Part shown: positions 5,007 to 6,191 of the stretch, in pieces
How the letters are laid out: every line of letters starts with the position of its first letter
Numbering within the stretch: position 1 is the stretch's first letter
Source of the DNA: Candidatus Hydrogenedentota bacterium
Lineage (GTDB): Bacteria > Hydrogenedentota > Hydrogenedentia > Hydrogenedentales > SLHB01
Reading direction: 5' to 3'
Assembly: GCA_016934125.1 (NCBI GenBank)
Contig: JAFGTL010000649.1
Coordinates: 1-6,191 of the forward strand
Length of the DNA: 6,191 nucleotides
The notes under the pieces: generated by a model
Told to the model about the DNA's origin: nothing
Database searches by the model: none
Seen by the model: the letters and a program-made list of their open reading frames with translations, nothing else
Program-made: the position numbers and the translations under genes

Positions 5007-6191
5007 TTGAAAGTCCGCCGCATTCTCAAGTGGAGCGTCGTCGGCGTGGCCGCGTTCCTCGCGGCCGCCCTTCTGGCTGCCTATGTCGTGTACATCCTCC
5101 CTATCACGGGCATCCCGTTCAATGGGCAGCGCCACACCCGTACGCCCATCACGCCGCCGTGGGCCCTCGAATGCTGGCTCTGGGAGGACGATCACAACAC
5201 CGCCGAGTTCACCCTCGAACTCCTGAACGGTTACCTCGAACACGATTTCCCCGTCCGCACCATACTCATCGACAGCCCCTGGAGCCTGCGCTACAACGAT
5301 TTCGAGGTGGACGAGGATCGCTACCCGAACCCGGAACAGTTCTTCACCGAACTCGAAGGCCGCGGCATCCGCGTCGTGCTGTGGATGACGCCCAACGTCA
5401 ACAGTTTCAGCGACGGCACAGCCTGCGAGGACTCTGCGCCCTGGTATCGGGAGGCAGCCGGCAACGGGTATCTCACCGGCGACGGCTACCAGGTGAAGTG
5501 GTGGAAGGGGAAGGGGGGCTTCATCGACTACTCGAACCCCGAGGCCATGGCCTGGTGGCGGGCCGCCCAGCAGGATCTCTTCGACTGGGGAGTCGACGGC
5601 TGGAAACTCGACGGCAGTGCCACCTATTTCTCCTCGAAACTGGGCTCGGTTCCAGTCCCGTTCCAGAATACCCACGCCGGATGGATGAGCCTCCGCGGCT
5701 ACATGGATCACTACTACCGCGACGAGTATCAGCACGCCCTCACCCGGAGTCCCGAGTTCGTCACCCTCTCCCGCGCTATCGACAGCCCCCTGCCCTGGCT
5801 CCACCCCGAGGGATACGCCCCGCTGGACGCCTCCCCCGTCAACTGGGTGGGCGACAACACCCACACCTGGGCCGATGAGACGCGGGGGCTCCAGCGCGCC
5901 CTCCGCTGTATTCTGCGAAGCGCCAAGCTCGGCTACTGCGTGATCGGCTCGGACGTCGCCGGTTACCACGGCGGCACCGAGATCGCCCCCGATCTGTACA
6001 TCCGATGGGCCCAGTTCTCCACCTTCTGCGGACTGTTTCTCAACGGCGGCCACGGCGAGCGCGGCATGTGGAAGCGGAGCACCGACGAACTGGCGATCAT
6101 CCGGAAGTTCTCCTGGCTCCACACCGAGTTGGTCCCGTATATGTACAGCCACGTCGTCGCCTGCCACCACGGCGCGGCCCCCCTCATGCGC
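5007..6191 (+). CDS. Membrane-anchored GH31 family alpha-glycosidase, 3' end outside window
   Basis: 395 codons are visible and the gene continues past the window edge. The N-terminus (MKVRR..., with TTG read as Met) is basic and is followed by one hydrophobic helix (about 9-31), a signal anchor. From about residue 49 the chain goes straight into a GH31 (beta/alpha)8 barrel: PPWALECWLWE (50-60), TILIDSPW (85-92), VVLWMTPNVN (123-132), GVDGWKLDG with the nucleophile D202, LSRA with R256, WVGD with the acid/base D283, SDVAGY (315-320, the family's DIGGF), YIRWAQ (331-336), H349, LVPYMYS (375-381) and APLMR (391-395). GH31 enzymes hydrolyse alpha-linked glucosides, xylosides and related sugars with retention; the substrate here cannot be named. 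Most members carry a ~200-residue beta-sandwich before the barrel, which is absent here. The Arg that usually precedes the conserved His (RxH) is replaced by Gly. It lies 60 bases after the ceramidase-like gene with no promoter seen between them, so it is probably in the same operon. About 100-250 further residues are expected. Confidence 0.85.
   Translation, partial: MKVRRILKWSVVGVAAFLAAALLAAYVVYILPITGIPFNGQRHTRTPITPPWALECWLWEDDHNTAEFTLELLNGYLEHDFPVRTILIDSPWSLRYNDFEVDEDRYPNPEQFFTELEGRGIRVVLWMTPNVNSFSDGTACEDSAPWYREAAGNGYLTGDGYQVKWWKGKGGFIDYSNPEAMAWWRAAQQDLFDWGVDGWKLDGSATYFSSKLGSVPVPFQNTHAGWMSLRGYMDHYYRDEYQHALTRSPEFVTLSRAIDSPLPWLHPEGYAPLDASPVNWVGDNTHTWADETRGLQRALRCILRSAKLGYCVIGSDVAGYHGGTEIAPDLYIRWAQFSTFCGLFLNGGHGERGMWKRSTDELAIIRKFSWLHTELVPYMYSHVVACHHGAAPLMR

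Noticed and set aside
3306..6170. A 954-codon open frame on the - strand covering both hydrolase genes
   Set aside because: It is the reverse shadow of GC-rich genes whose third codon positions are mostly C or G. Its translation is low-complexity (rich in Gly, Ala, Val, Glu, Asp) with no family motifs, while the + strand has clear motifs throughout.

Overview
This is a GC-rich, gene-dense bacterial stretch with four genes, all on the + strand and separated by short gaps (128, 103 and 60 bases). All four have a strong preference for C or G in the third codon position. The gene types suggest a Gram-negative, sugar- and lipid-scavenging bacterium of the Planctomycetota / Hydrogenedentota / Lentisphaerota kind: a lipoprotein with a perfect lipobox, a cation/proton antiporter fused to a PTS IIA domain, a ceramidase-like protein carrying Ca-binding DxDxDG loops, and a membrane-anchored GH31 glycosidase. 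That assignment is inference from gene content only; there is no rRNA or marker gene in the window.

Layout. Bases 1-134 hold a candidate promoter and no gene. Bases 135-1397 encode a lipoprotein with a proline-rich linker, a helical/coiled segment and a C-terminal domain with a His...SxGC signature like that of L,D-transpeptidase (YkuD-fold) proteins. Bases 1526-3259 encode a membrane antiporter (CPA2 type) with a C-terminal EIIA (PtsN/fructose-mannitol type) domain. Bases 3363-4946 encode a membrane-anchored protein of the neutral/alkaline ceramidase superfamily. Bases 5007-6191 hold the first 395 codons of a membrane-anchored GH31 glycosidase that runs off the window; its start codon is TTG.

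How the genes may work together. The last two genes look co-transcribed: the gap is 60 bases, no promoter is visible in it, and the two proteins share the same plan of a short basic N-terminus, one membrane helix and an extracytoplasmic hydrolase. One is related to amidases that act on ceramide and the other to alpha-glycosidases, so a joint role in dismantling a glycosylated lipid is an attractive but unproven idea. The first two genes each have their own candidate promoter and probably concern the cell envelope and ion balance. The three larger non-coding regions share a promoter-like octamer TAT(G/C)(A/C)TGG at a similar distance (50-70 bases) from the start codon; the fourth gap lacks it. 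No RNA genes, mobile elements, CRISPR arrays or convincing rho-independent terminators were seen.
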